Positions 24,386-37,100 of a stretch of 64,000 bases of DNA are shown here, piece after piece. Source of the stretch: Penelope pileata (Eukaryota > Chordata > Aves > Galliformes > Cracidae); the NCBI GenBank assembly GCA_013396635.1, contig WBMW01003254.1, positions 88,443 through 152,442 of the forward strand, given 5' to 3'. Under the pieces are notes generated by a model. The model was not told where the DNA came from. It saw only the letters and a list, made by a program, of their open reading frames with translations, and did not search any database. Each line of letters starts with the position of its first letter. Positions within the stretch are counted from its first letter, which is position 1. Made by a program: the position numbers and the translations under genes.

Positions 24386-25575
24386 CCCTTACTTGTAGGG
24401 ATGCACGTCCTTGACTTCAGATGTTTCTTAAAGGAGGGTGGAAGTCTAGACTTGGGGCTGCATGGGGACTGGCACAAACTATCCCCACCGGCAGTGAAAC
24501 ACCAGGAGGAGAGGATTAGCAGACTGGGAGGAGGGGGATGCAGACTGATAATGGGCAGAAACGAAGTAAATGCACGGGCAGCCCCCGCTGCTGGGCAGCC
24601 TCCCCCTCGCTGGCAGCGGCCGTGCAGGGGCACAGCTGAGCTCGGGGCTGCTCCACATCCCAAAGCTACAGAACATGTGAAGGAGAATGATTCTATGATG
24701 CATGATTGTCACGGCTTGCAGCAGGAATTTAACACTTCAGACTGCTCCAAGATCAGCTCTGGGAAAGCCTCCCCACTCTGCAGTATGGTGATTTCTCTGT
24801 TAGACACCCGTGCTCGCTTGGCATCACCCTGCCACCTCCCTAAAACCCTCCAAATAAAATCCTCTCGCCCTGCCCAAGGCCATCTCCTGGTTTTGGCACA
24901 TGGCAGCATACCCAGCGTGAAACGTTCCCAGCACACGGTCAGACCCTGCTCTGCGTTTCTGGGACTTCTGCAGCTTGGAGCTCGGGGTACAGCCCCAGCC
25001 CTGAGCCAGACAGGGACAAAGAGCAACGAAGGCTCAGGAGCACAGACCTCTTCTGCAGGAGCTGCACCAAAGGCCCCGAGCCTGGCAAAGAGGAGCCTCA
25101 CACGATTGTTTCAGGCACTGTGCCAGCTCAGATTGAGGAAAAAGTGCTCCTTTTTCTCAAAAAAACACCGAGGGGTGAGAATCCTGCAAAGGACAGAGAG
25201 GAAGAACCTCAGAATGTTTTCTGGTTGTTCTTTTTTTTTAATCTGGACCAAGTGATTGTTTGAAGGAAACATTTAGTATAAATAAAACCACAGTAAAAGC
25301 TTGCCAAAGCTCATTGCCAGTGGGAGGACAGACACAAAAATCTATGTAACGACAGCAGGTGCTTCACGGCGATACAGACAACATTTAATACAATCATACA
25401 CTCAGATATAACATCACTGCAGCATCAGTAGTTTGAGTGAACATTGCCAGGAACCCTCTGCCACTTCCAGAGAGCACCAGCACTGTTGTGAGCCCACCCT
25501 CGGCACAAACAGCCCCGGGAGCAGCGGGCAGGAGCGAGGCAGCTGCGCAGCGGGGACGATTGCCTTTTCTCCGTT

Positions 25576-28118
25576 GTCGATGGAACCGTGCCTAGCGCAT
25601 CTCAAGGACTCTCCAGAAGCAGCCCAAACTGATTTCCTTAACAGAGATATTTCTCTGCTCCTGCCTGACAACACCTGAGCTACTGAACGGTGCCAGGAGG
25701 AAAAATGAGGATTCTGAGCACAGCGTGAGCGATGCTCTTCTGACTGTAAATGTGATTTACCAGGAAGACAGAGAACTGCACATAAAAAATTCTGCTTGCC
25801 CTCCATTCTGCCGTTCAGTAATCACATGGGCGGGCAACGCACTGACAAAATCCTTCAAGTGTGCCTATGACAAGTCCCCCAATCACCAAAAGAACTGCTG
25901 GATAAAGGACTTCAGTTGAATAGCAACTGATTAATGGGCTGGTAATTTGTGGGACACACATCAAGCAGATTATGATGGGGAAACGTGTTAAGCCAGCACA
26001 GCTGATGCAACTGCTTCAGTCAGAAGTAGCTGGCTGAAGGCAAGGTGAGGGGCCCAGGGGTTTCTAGTCCTTGGTGTCCTCTTTGGAAAACTTTGAGGCT
26101 GGAAATGTTTTACACATTTAAGGGTTAAAGAAAAGGAACACGCAGCAACATTTGAACCACTACACGGGAAGACAGAGAGAAAGCACAATTGGAAAGTTTT
26201 TTTTAATGGATCTACAGGATTTAGTCAAAATCACAGGCATACAAAACAGGAATATTTATCTGAATCAGTTGTCACCTGCATATAAAAAGACACAAGGCAG
26301 AGGAGTCCGGTGGGATGGAGGGGCTTCAGTTGGAGGGAGGCGGAGGGGGGATGGTGCCCGGCCCCTCGGTGGGGAGAGGCGGTCTCATCATGGGGGGCAG
26401 AGGAGCAGGGGGAGGGACACCGGGTGCTGGTGGCAACTGAGGTGGCACTGGAGGAGGTGGCACTGGTCCAGAGGGAGGCATAGGAGGCAGGGTCATGCCT
26501 CCCGGAGGAGGTGGCGGCATGGAGTCCGGCAGCGGCGGGCGGGGGGGCAGCCCGTTCATCAGCGGGGGCGGAGGGGGACGCTTCACAGTCGGGGGGCCCG
26601 GAGGGAGGTTCGGGGGAGCTGGGGGCTTCTCCATTTTGAAGTGGAATTGAAGGAAGAACTGGGCAGAGGGAGAAGAGCAAAGAGAAGGGAACAATTAAAC
26701 CTCAGGACGGCTCTGTGCCATCACACAACGCTCACTGCCTCCAGGAACAAAGCACAGCTCTCTCCTGAGCTGTCACCTTCCTACTCAGGCAGCATCCCCG
26801 ACTTGCACCAACCCTGCCCACCACTTTAACTCCTAGGAAACTCATTCTCAGTGCTCTGCTTTCTGTGGGGGGGTCGGGACTCCCCAGTGTCCACTCTTCC
26901 TCCATTGCCTTTTCCCCCTTGGGCTGCTCTGCCCTCCTACTCCCTCTTCAACCCTTAAGAAAGATGCTGCAGTGCTCCAGCTACCTGTTTGGTTTCCCTG
27001 TTCCAGTGGGTCCAAAACTTTCCCTCTGCTTTGTCAATTTCTCTGCTTGGCACCTGCAACAAAAAAGAACAAGCAGCTATTATTAGCACCACCAGATTAG
27101 CTCAGTGGCCCTTTTTAGCACTAAGGCCTGCAAGATAAGCAGCAATTCCAGGCCTTTGTGAGATGTTCTCATCTCGGATGTTATTAGATAGAGATGGGGG
27201 CAGGAAAGAATTAAGTTACTTCCCTATCGGTCAAGGACAAGTATGCTGGCAAAAAAAAACCTCTCAACATCTGCACCAAGGCTGAGAAGCAAAGCCCAGA
27301 AGGCTCCTTTTTGTGCCAGACACTGAGAATTCAATAGCTCCCCAGAGCTGAACACAGAGCCTAGATTTCACGCCAGAGTCCTCCACTAACTCTCAGCAGA
27401 GTTTAACAACTTCCAGGCATGTCTTCTTGACCCTCCTTTCCAGGCCATTAACCCCCCAAAGGCTAGAACAGAACAAGGCTATAACGCTGATCACTGGGAG
27501 TTAATGTCTTGGAAAATAGGGGAACTCTCCCTGCCATCAGTCAGCCCCAAACATTACCTTGAAAGCAATGGTTTCGTAGGGCTCTGCTGCCATCAGAAGG
27601 TACTGCCAGCGCCTGTCAGGAGGCTCAATCCTTTGCTCGTAGGCTGACATGAACCGATGGCGAGGCATGATGCTTTCTGCAATCTCTGGATAGTCAATCT
27701 GTCGGGATGTTATGGCAGATTTAGGAGAATATCCCCTTTGCATTCCCACTTCACGCAGAACAAACCCCTCAGCTATGAAAGAATTCAAGGGAAGCTCCAA
27801 AGAGAAAACTTAGTGCCACCAAAGGTTGGTGACTACGATCATGGATCCTTCCATTTACTTGACACGATCAGCAGCAGCAGACTAGCAGGGTAGGGCCTTT
27901 TTATGTTGTTATTTCATTAATCTTGCAAAGAACTGCTCATTTAGCTATGCTTGGATAACCCAGAGCCCAAGAATTTGACAGTGACCTCACCTGGAAGAGG
28001 AGGCTCTGCTGGCCTGTTTCTGGATCTCTCTGTTTGGTCACTGTAAAGAAAATAGCAAGCTCAGTACATCACAAAAAGCTCAGAGCAATATTACTTCTGC
28101 TCTAGGAAACACACAACA
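25576..28118. repeat. Copy B of a second unmerged overlap (equals 28120-30662)
   Basis: This 2,543-base block recurs at a constant offset of 2,544 bases, with about seven scattered substitutions seen by eye and no net indel. It ends at the n at 28119. It covers SF3A2 exons 5 to 8 and the 3' flank. The segment 25576-26635 is therefore present three times in the window. Confidence 0.9.
26326..28040 (-). other. SF3A2: Redundant copy of SF3A2 exons 5-8 (copy B)
   Basis: Second copies of four SF3A2 exons lie at 27991-28040, 27558-27698, 26985-27053 and 26326-26658. Splice sites and translations are the same as in the copy at 28870-30584. The set lacks exons 1-4. It is best explained as a redundant contig end. 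An automatic gene model could wrongly chain these exons onto SF3A2 or call a second gene. Confidence 0.85.
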
Positions 28119-28119
28119 N
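28119..28119. other. Single-n contig join
   Basis: A lone n at the boundary between copy B and copy C of the SF3A2 3' region, the same arrangement as at 24385. Confidence 0.85.
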
Positions 28120-28745
28120 GTCGATGGAACCGTGCCTAGCGCATCTCAAGGACTCTCCAGAAGCAGCCCAAACTGATTTCCTTAACAGAGATATTTCTCT
28201 GCTCCTGCCTGACAACACCTGAGCTACTGAACGGTGCCAGGAGGAAAAATGAGGATTCTGAGCACAGCGTGAGCGATGCTCTTCTGACTGTAAATGTGAT
28301 TTACCAGGAAGACAGAGAACTGCACATAAAAAATTCTGCTTGCCCTCCATTCTGCCGTTCAGTAATCACATGGGCGGGCAACGCACTGACAAAATCCTTC
28401 AAGTGTGCCTATGACAAGTCCCCCAATCACCAAAAGAACTGCTGGATAAAGGACTTCAGTTGAATAGCAACTGATTAATGGGCTGGTAATTTGTGGGACA
28501 CACATCAAGCAGATTATGATGGGGAAACGCGTTAAGCCAGCACAGCTGATGCAACTGCTTCAGTCAGAAGTAGCTGGCTGAAGGCAAGGTGAGGGGCCCA
28601 GGGATTTCCAGTCCTTGGTGTCCTCTTTGGAAAACTTTGAGGCTGGAAATGTTTTACACATTTAAGGGTTAAAGAAAAGGAACACGCAGCAACATTTGAA
28701 CCACTACACGGGAAGACAGAGAGAAAGCACAATTGGAAAGTTTTT

Positions 28746-28751
28746 TTTAAT
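28746..28751 (-). terminator. SF3A2: Possible SF3A2 poly(A) signal
   Basis: TTTAAT on the plus strand reads ATTAAA on the minus strand, about 120 bases after the SF3A2 stop. The same hexamer occurs in the redundant copies A and B. I saw no AATAAA between it and the stop. Confidence 0.45.
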
Positions 28752-28869
28752 GGATCTACAGGATTTAGTCAAAATCACAGGCATACAAAACAGGAATATT
28801 TATCTGAATCAGTTGTCACCTGCATATAAAAAGACACAAGGCAGAGGAGTCCGGTGGGATGGAGGGGCT

Positions 28870-31800
28870 TCAGTTGGAGGGAGGCGGAGGGGGGATGGTG
28901 CCCGGCCCCTCGGTGGGGAGAGGCGGTCTCATCATGGGGGGCAGAGGAGCAGGGGGAGGGACACCGGGTGCTGGTGGCAACTGAGGTGGCACTGGAGGAG
29001 GTGGCACTGGTCCAGAGGGAGGCATAGGAGGCAGGGTCATGCCTCCCGGAGGAGGTGGCGGCATGGAGTCCGGCAGCGGCGGGCGGGGGGGCAGCCCGTT
29101 CATCAGCGGGGGCGGAGGGGGACGCTTCACAGTCGGGGGGCCCGGAGGGAGGTTCGGGGGAGCTGGGGGCTTCTCCATTTTGAAGTGGAATTGAAGGAAG
29201 AACTGGGCAGAGGGAGAAGAGCAAAGAGAAGGGAACAATTAAACCTCAGGACGGCTCTGTGCCATCACACAACGCTCACTGCCTCCAGGAACAAAGCACA
29301 GCTCTCTCCTGAGCTGTCACCTTCCTACTCAGGCAGCATCCCCGACTTGCACCAACCCTGCCCACCACTTTAACTCCTAGGAAACTCATTCTCAGTGCTC
29401 TGCTTTCTGTGGGGGGGTCGGGACTCCCCAGTGTCCACTCTTCCTCCATTGCCTTTTCCCCCTTGGGCTGCTCTGCCCTCCTACTCCCTCTTCAACCCTT
29501 AAGAAAGATGCTGCAGTGCTCCAGCTACCTGTTTGGTTTCCCTGTTCCAGTGGGTCCAAAACTTTCCCTCTGCTTTGTCAATTTCTCTGCTTGGCACCTG
29601 CAACAAAAAAGAACAAGCAGCTATTATTAGCACCACCAGATTAGCTCAGTGGCCCTTTTTAGCACTAAGGCCTGCAAGATAAGCAGCAATTCCAGGCCTT
29701 TGTGAGATGTTCTCATCTCGGATGTTATTAGATAGAGATGGGGGCAGGAAAGAATTAAGTTACTTCCCTATCGGTCAAGGACAAGTATGCTGGCAAAAAA
29801 AAACCTCTCAACATCTGCACCAAGGCTGAGAAGCAAAGCCCAGAAGGCTCCTTTTTGTGCCAGACACTGAGAATTCAATAGCTCCCCAGAGCTGAACACA
29901 GAGCCTAGATTTCACGCCAGAGTCCTCCACTAACTCTCAGCAGAGTTTAACAACTTCCAGGCATGTCTTCTTGACCCTCCTTTCCAGGCCATTAACCCCC
30001 CAAAGGCTAGAACAGAACAAGGCTATAACGCTGATCACTGGGAGTTAATGTCTTGGAAAATAGGGGAACTCTCCCTGCCATCAGTCAGGCCCAAACATTA
30101 CCTTGAAAGCAATGGTTTCGTAGGGCTCTGCTGCCATCAGAAGGTACTGCCAGCGCCTGTCAGGAGGCTCAATCCTTTGCTCGTAGGCTGACATGAACCG
30201 ATGGCGAGGCATGATGCTTTCTGCAATCTCTGGATAGTCAATCTGTCGGGATGTTATGGCAGATTTAGGAGAATATCCCCTTTGCATTCCCACTTCACAC
30301 AGAACAAACCCCTCAGCTATGAAAGAATTCAAGGGAAGCTCCAAAGAGAAAACTTAGTGCCACCAAAGGTTGGTGACTACAATCATGGATCCTTCCATTT
30401 ACTTGACACGATCAGCAGCAGCAGACTAGCAGGGTAGGGCCTTTTTATGTTGTTATTTCATTAATCTTGCAAAGAACTGCTCATTTAGCTATGCTTGGAT
30501 AACCCAGAGCCCAAGGATTTGACAGTGACCTCACCTGGAAGAGGAGGCTCTGCTGGCCTGTTTCTGGATCTCTCTGTTTGGTCACTGTAAAGAAAATAGC
30601 AAGCTCAGTACATCACAAAAAGCTCAGAGCAATATTACTTCTGCTCTAGGAAACACACAACGCTTCAAACAACAAGATTTTGTTTCCCATTTATCAAATA
30701 AAATGCCACAATGTCTTTAACCAAAATTACTGTGGGTCTCTACTGAAATTCAGCTGCTGTGGGGCAGACACTGACACACCCTGCACTGCAGGACAAAGCT
30801 GGGAGAGAAAAAAGCCAAGTTTTGTGCTGAAGGTGAAAACAAAACAATGGGGAGTAAAAAAACTTGAGCTGTACATCCAATGAGTGACTTGTGAGCGTTA
30901 GTGAAAGATGGCAGAGCACAGTAAAAGGGAAAGAGAGTGAAGCAATGCCTCCATCCCCTGTATGACTATTATAAGAGCTGAAAGACTGAGCCATACCAAT
31001 CTATTATTAAAATGGCTCTCACTCGACTGTCAGCAATAAAGAGATGTTCCACGGGTAATTTAAACAATAAAGGACATCAGGAGATAAGCCCATATCTTAT
31101 TTATGGACAGATCTGCTAAAAAAGCTAATTAATAATTCATGCCCACAGCACTGCACTCCAGGCAAGCTGCAGCAGCCATTAGGTATCTGCTGTGACAGAC
31201 ACCCCTGATGTACCTTTGTAACCTGGTCGTCCAATTTTCACAAATTTCTTCACTTCCACTTTGACTTTTTCTGGTGCAGGCTGGGCAGGGGCTTCCTTAG
31301 CTTCCTTGGCAGCTCGACGGGCCCTACATTCATTGGAGATTTGCAAAGTTAAATGTCAGCATGTGCTTCTGAAGGACATGCTAGGAAGCAGCATGAATCC
31401 TATCTCATGGAATATTTAGCACCTCATGGAGAGCAGACTGGGAAAACTGCTGTTCCTCTACCCTGGGCACCACCACAGCCCAATTTCACCCACGTCTTCC
31501 CCTGACTAAAACCTGTCATCTCCATTATCTTACCTACCCCTAAGATGACCTCGGAGCCCACCCCCACAGATGGAGCTGAGATGACTTCTTAAAGTGAAAA
31601 AGGAAACAAATTCCACAAACCAGCAACCTAAAGCAGAGCAAAGTGGGACTCCTCGAATAAAACTTACAAACTTTTCCCAGCCTGGATTCACAAAACCAGG
31701 GCCTTACAGCGAAACTTAACTGCTCTTAAATCTCTTTTGCTCCCTCCCTTCAGAAATGCCATAGCTGGCTTTGCCCTTGAGCTTGAAGCAGAGCTTGTCA

Positions 31801-32860
31801 GCACCACTGTTCAGAGCAGACCTAGCTCATACCTGCTGGCCAGTGCCAGGCTGCTCACTGGGAGACAAAGAATATTCAAGCTCAGTGTCCTACTGTATAA
31901 TGGAGTTCAGGATTTACAGGTGCACACAATCTGATTTTGAAGTGCCTAGGTAAGGGAGAACAAAGCTACAGTGGAGAATAACTTACAAATTGGTCTGATG
32001 CTTCTTCCCCTGGGTGTGTGCTAAGTAACTTCCCTGAGGGAAAAAAAAAAAAGTTAAAAAGAAGAAAGTTAAATGAAGACAGAACTGCTCCAGAACTGAA
32101 AGACACTTGTCACAGAGGAGAGGCAGTTCACGTTGACAAAGACATTTCAATCCTTAGCATCAGAGCATGGCAGAATCCAACTCAAAAAGTGCAGATTGCT
32201 CACAACTGCTGAACTGTCAGAAACTGTCATGCTTCACACACACAAGGCACAGCCCACCCCATCTCTTCAGCAATCAGCCAAGGAGCACAGCCCAGGTTCC
32301 AGCACTGGCAGCCAGTCTCATTCTGAAATATCTGTTGCTGTGGAGATGAGGACAGACAGCTGCTCAACTCACCTCATTGTTATGTAGCGTCAGGCAGAGC
32401 TTGCATTCATAAGAACCCAAGTGATTTTTCATAAAATAGGGATCCTAGGAAGAGAATTATTAAAAAGTTACAAGAAAAATACATGGCAGAACAATAGAAC
32501 AACCCAAATTCTAAAGCAGAAATTCTGCAGCACTGGAAGAACCGAGTTCAGGGATTTCAGTCACTTGCATAACACTGCTTTAAGACTGTGAAAAAAGAGA
32601 GGAACGACAGCAGCTCTGTTAATTGGTAACAGCACACCCCAAATACGAACCAGTCCCACGAAAAGCAACAACAGTGGCCACTGGAACATGCAGGTGCTGG
32701 CATCTCTCCAGCACCCCGCGGGCCTGGGGCTCACCTTGTTGATGTCGATGGTCTCCAGTGCCAGCTGCCGCAGCCTCTCCCGCCGGTCTCGGTTGCTTTC
32801 CGAGGCGGAGGCGACGCCTCCGCTTCCAGTTTTACCTCCAGGGCGGTGCTGAAAATCCAT
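28870..32860 (-). CDS. SF3A2: SF3A2 (SF3a66), splicing factor 3A subunit 2
   Basis: SF3A2 is a subunit of the SF3a complex of the U2 snRNP and is needed for branch-site recognition in the nucleus. Coding exons on the minus strand are 32735-32860, 32373-32444, 31987-32033, 31214-31323, 30535-30584, 30102-30242, 29529-29597 and 28870-29202. They join in phase to 315 residues. The first residues (MDFQHRPGGKTGSGGVAS) match the family almost exactly. A matrin-type C2H2 zinc finger is formed by Cys56, Cys59, His72 and His78. The conserved block with EPPDRRWQYLLMAAEPYETI follows. The last exon gives a proline-rich tail ending in GPGTIPPPPPSN. The tail is about 110 residues and lacks the long series of GVHPPAP heptads that brings the human protein to 464. 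A possible acceptor just before the ATG (CACACAG|GTCCCCACC) suggests a non-coding first exon upstream. Confidence 0.97.
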
Positions 32861-33236
32861 GGTGGGGACCTGTGTGCTTCAGCCACCTCACGAGAGGAGA
32901 AAAGTCTGGGGGAATGAAGGAAAGGCCCATGAGTGACAGCTAACGCTGCCCCAACCCTAGCCTCAGCCCAACCCCGCGGTGAGGACGCGGCCCAGGAACC
33001 ACGAGCACCCCCTGAACCGCGACCCCAAACCTGAACACGCCCCCAGAGAGCCCCCCCAGCTCCCTCAGCCCCACAGGGAGCGATAGACTCCTCCCTCAGA
33101 CCCTCACCAGGGCACAGCACAGCTCAGTGGCCCACAGGGGAGGGGCACAGCCCCCCCAGGTGCCCCCATTCCCTCACTGGGGCCAGGCCCCCCCACCCCA
33201 ACCCCCTCAGGGAGGGTCACAGCCCCCTCAGATCCC

Positions 33237-33749
33237 NNNNNNNNNNNNNNNNNNNNNNNNNNNNNNNNNNNNNNNNNNNNNNNNNNNNNNNNNNNNNNNN
33301 NNNNNNNNNNNNNNNNNNNNNNNNNNNNNNNNNNNNNNNNNNNNNNNNNNNNNNNNNNNNNNNNNNNNNNNNNNNNNNNNNNNNNNNNNNNNNNNNNNNN
33401 NNNNNNNNNNNNNNNNNNNNNNNNNNNNNNNNNNNNNNNNNNNNNNNNNNNNNNNNNNNNNNNNNNNNNNNNNNNNNNNNNNNNNNNNNNNNNNNNNNNN
33501 NNNNNNNNNNNNNNNNNNNNNNNNNNNNNNNNNNNNNNNNNNNNNNNNNNNNNNNNNNNNNNNNNNNNNNNNNNNNNNNNNNNNNNNNNNNNNNNNNNNN
33601 NNNNNNNNNNNNNNNNNNNNNNNNNNNNNNNNNNNNNNNNNNNNNNNNNNNNNNNNNNNNNNNNNNNNNNNNNNNNNNNNNNNNNNNNNNNNNNNNNNNN
33701 NNNNNNNNNNNNNNNNNNNNNNNNNNNNNNNNNNNNNNNNNNNNNNNNN
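33237..33749. other. Assembly gap, 513 n
   Basis: A run of 513 n lies between the start of SF3A2 (minus) and the first visible PLEKHJ1 exon (plus). By synteny it should hold the shared divergent promoter and PLEKHJ1 exon 1. GC-rich sequence on the left and a minisatellite on the right explain the failure to assemble. Confidence 0.95.
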
Positions 33750-33913
33750 TGGGATGGGACTGGGGGTTCTGGGATGGGACTGTTGGGAGGGGAGTGCTGG
33801 AATGGAACTGGGAGCACTGGGATGGGAACGTTGGGATGGAACTGGGAATGTTGGGGTGGGACTTGAGGTGCTGGAATGGTAGTGCTGGAATGGGACTGGG
33901 AATGTTGGAATGG
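33750..33913 (+). repeat. Minisatellite at the gap edge
   Basis: Degenerate units of about 20 bases, such as TGGAATGGGACTGGGAATGT, repeat about eight times up to a single n at 33914. The array probably extends into the gap. Confidence 0.85.
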
Positions 33914-34138
33914 NGCCAGAGCTGGGGGGGCCGAGCTGGGACCGTGCCTGGAGAAACAGAGCTGCTTCCTGCCACTGCCCTGCACCCTGCCCCGGGAACC
34001 CGAGCAGCAGCAGGGGCACCCCGGGGCCATTCCTCTCCCCAGGACCTGGGGGGCTCTGCCCCTCAGAGGGGTTTTGTGGTTGGGGGCTCCGTGTCGGTGC
34101 CCTGGGTGCCATCAGCCGCCCGCTCCTTCCCCTGGCAG

Positions 34139-37100
34139 TGTTGAAGAAGCGCCTGGTGAAGCTGGTCGTCAACTTTCTCTTCTACTTCCGGACCGATGAG
34201 GCTGAGGTATGGAGCCTGCTCTGCTTCACACCCACACACACCCACACCCACACCTTTTTCAGTGAGTTTATCACGCTGCTGTGTGAAAGAGCACAGTGAC
34301 AGGCTGCCAAGGGCAGGACACGGCGTCCTGGCTTCTGTCAACACAGCAGAAGAGGAGGAGGAGGAGGAGGAGCAGCACTGCCACAAACTACACCCACACG
34401 TGAGCAGGGACTGAGGCCTTCAGACCCACCCGTTCCCCACAGCTGCAGATGGGCTCTGCCAGGTTTATTTGTAGGCCTGGAGTTCAGCTCGTAGAGCAGT
34501 GAGGAGAGGCTCATGCTGTGCTCTCCTGTGAGAAGGATTCACGTTGTTTCTTCTTTTCTGTGCCAGGAATTTGGGGGGGCACGCAGGGCTCGTACTGGAA
34601 GCTTTGTTCCTTTTGGGGTGCAGAGGCCCCGTGGAGCTCAGTGAGGACAGAGTGAGGGCTGCGATGTCCAGGCTCTGCCCCTGGCTTTGCCACTGCTGAG
34701 ATTTTTAACGAACCCCTCGATAACTGCTGCTAAAGATTCTCTTGTTGGAAAATCAATATCAAAGTGATCTTCATAATGGGGATGGAGAAGGGTGCTGCGT
34801 GTGTGCTGGCTGGGGGGCTGTGCACAAAGGAACTAGAAAGCTTCTAACAACATGTTTAGATTTAGTCCACCATAAATATTTAACCCCAACAATGACTAAG
34901 CTCCTATCTTGAGAAATGCTCTCCTTTTTTCCATTGAATTGCAGCCAGCCTTTGTTTCTTTACTGGAGCTGCAATTGTAGCTCTCAGGGGAGGGCTGAAG
35001 AGCTGAGCAGTTGCTCTCACACGGATGCAGCTGTGACTGCTGTTTGTGGGACCCTTTGAGACCCTGAGGTGCTCCTCCCAGCACTCCCTCACCCCTGCCC
35101 ACTGCTGCTGGGCTGTTTTCTGTCCTGGTGGTCGCTGTGTGTAAGCAGCTGTGTGGTTTGGTGGAAGGGAGGTGATGTTCCTGAATTCAGCAGGTATGGG
35201 CTGAGTGCAAATACGAGGCTGTCGTGCCAGAAATGTGTCCTAGTAGAGGTGTTTCAGTATCATCACTGCTGCCTTATTTGCCTTTCACGTTTTGTTTAGT
35301 TTGGACGAAACAATTCACTTGTGGATTGCTTTTGTTGATGGCTCGTATCGCCCCTTGGTTCTCATGGCCTTGCTCAGTGTGTTGGATAGCAAATAGTACC
35401 AGCCCTTGTCTGCTTATCCTCAGCTGTTCTGGTTCATCAACACACGCTGTTCCCAACCTCTTGCAAAGCCTGAAGCCTGCCCTTACAAAGTAAAATGTTG
35501 AATAGTTCATCTTTGTTTGATTTATTGTGCAAGGAAGGAAATGTTACCACTGTCTCTGCATGACAGAAATGAATCCTAGAGCCCAGACTGAACCTTAGCA
35601 CACAGAGACCTTTAAGGGACACTGGGAAAGCTCTGTGGGTTCAGAACCCCGTGGCACTGGCAGACTGGTGAACCCCCTCTTTGGATCTCTTCCAGCCCAT
35701 TGGAGCTCTGCTGCTGGAGCACTGCAGAATCACCAAAGAAGAGGAGAACGTCTTCTCCATCAGTGAGTTCTGCATACACGTCGTTCCCTTCACGCCCCTC
35801 TCACAGTGGTGCTTCCCAAAAGGAAAGTTTTCCTGCTCTGTTCCTGCTTTTCCCTGTGTTTCTCTGGTGACACTGGGGTTAGTGCCCTCGCCCTTCTCCT
35901 CATCAGCTGGCAGCGGTTTCTGGTGCTGCCACGCTCCGTCCCCACGACAGCGATTTCACCACTGGCTGGAGTGGTCGGTGTGATCCGCACAGCTGTGTGC
36001 CAGGAGAGGAGCAGTGAAACCAGAGTGCCCGTGGCTGAGTGCTCCTGGAAATGGCTCTCTAGGAGGGCTCGGTATTGACAGATTGCTGCTTCTGTGCTGT
36101 TGCATTTTATCAGAAAAAGTCAGCCTCAGCTAAAGCATCTGTCGGGCTAATCTAGCGGCAGTCCTCCCGCCACGCTGTGTCCTTGTGGCGATAGCTGTGG
36201 CTCCAGCTGGCTGCTGGTGTGGCCGCCTTTGTCAGCAGCCTTTCATCCAACAATTAATCATTGTGCTAGAGGTATGTGGCAAAAATAACAGGATGTTTCT
36301 CCAAGGCCATCCCCGTATCTTTTGGCCTGGCTGTCAGGCACAGCTGCTCTTTCTGTGCAGGGCTTTGTCTCCTCTTCCAGCCAGGAGAGCCAGTGTTCTC
36401 GCTGTCTCCAAAGGACTCAGGCAGTCTGAAAGTGCCAGTGAGCATCCCACCCCGAACGTGTGCGGCTTGAGGAGCCCTGGTGACTGATTCCTGAGAGAGG
36501 TGTTGGAATGGATGGCACTTGGTGTCAGGTTGTGTCCCCGTACGGCCGCCCTGAGGGGTCTGGTGCAGCCTGACCCACTTATTTCTCAGCAGCAGCCTGG
36601 ATCTCTGTGGACTGTGTACTAAAAAGCAGAGCTCTGGGGACAATGTAATTAATTAGATGTCCTGATTCTGTCTTGGTAAGGAATTGGAGCTGCACAGGGA
36701 CTTGCTTTCCACTGTGCACAGTACTAAATTCCCCAAAGCCTCAAGCAAAGACAGGTCAGTGCCTTCTCTGAGTGCCATTTCATTCCTCAGCTGGCTGCCC
36801 TCTGCATACATCACAGGCACTTCCTTGGGGCCATTTTCCACTTGGATTACCAGATCTCTGGTGACTGCTTGCAAGGAGGCTCGGGTGTTTCAGTCCTGAA
36901 CGTGGCTGTGTTTGGCCAGCCTGGTTCTGAGCTGCTCTGGGAAATGCTGCACGGAAGTGCCTCTGGAGTTGGTGCTGCTTTGGAAGCATCTCTCCAGGGA
37001 AGAGCAGTGCTGAGGGCTTCTGAGCTGGATGAGGCGCACCAGGCAGCGAGGCACCCTGGGCCACCATCACTCCCATGCTGCTCTGACATAACCCTATGGG

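Noticed and set aside
24260..25255. 331-codon open frame on the plus strand running through an n
   Set aside because: It crosses a contig join and is antisense to SF3A2 exon 8 at its start; the rest is non-coding spacer.
24075..30584. Real tandem triplication of the SF3A2 3' end
   Set aside because: Boundaries coincide exactly with single n bases, identity is near haplotype level and there are no net indels, so unmerged contigs are more likely.
33104..34172. Long open frames across the gap
   Set aside because: They are made of unknown residues and carry no information.
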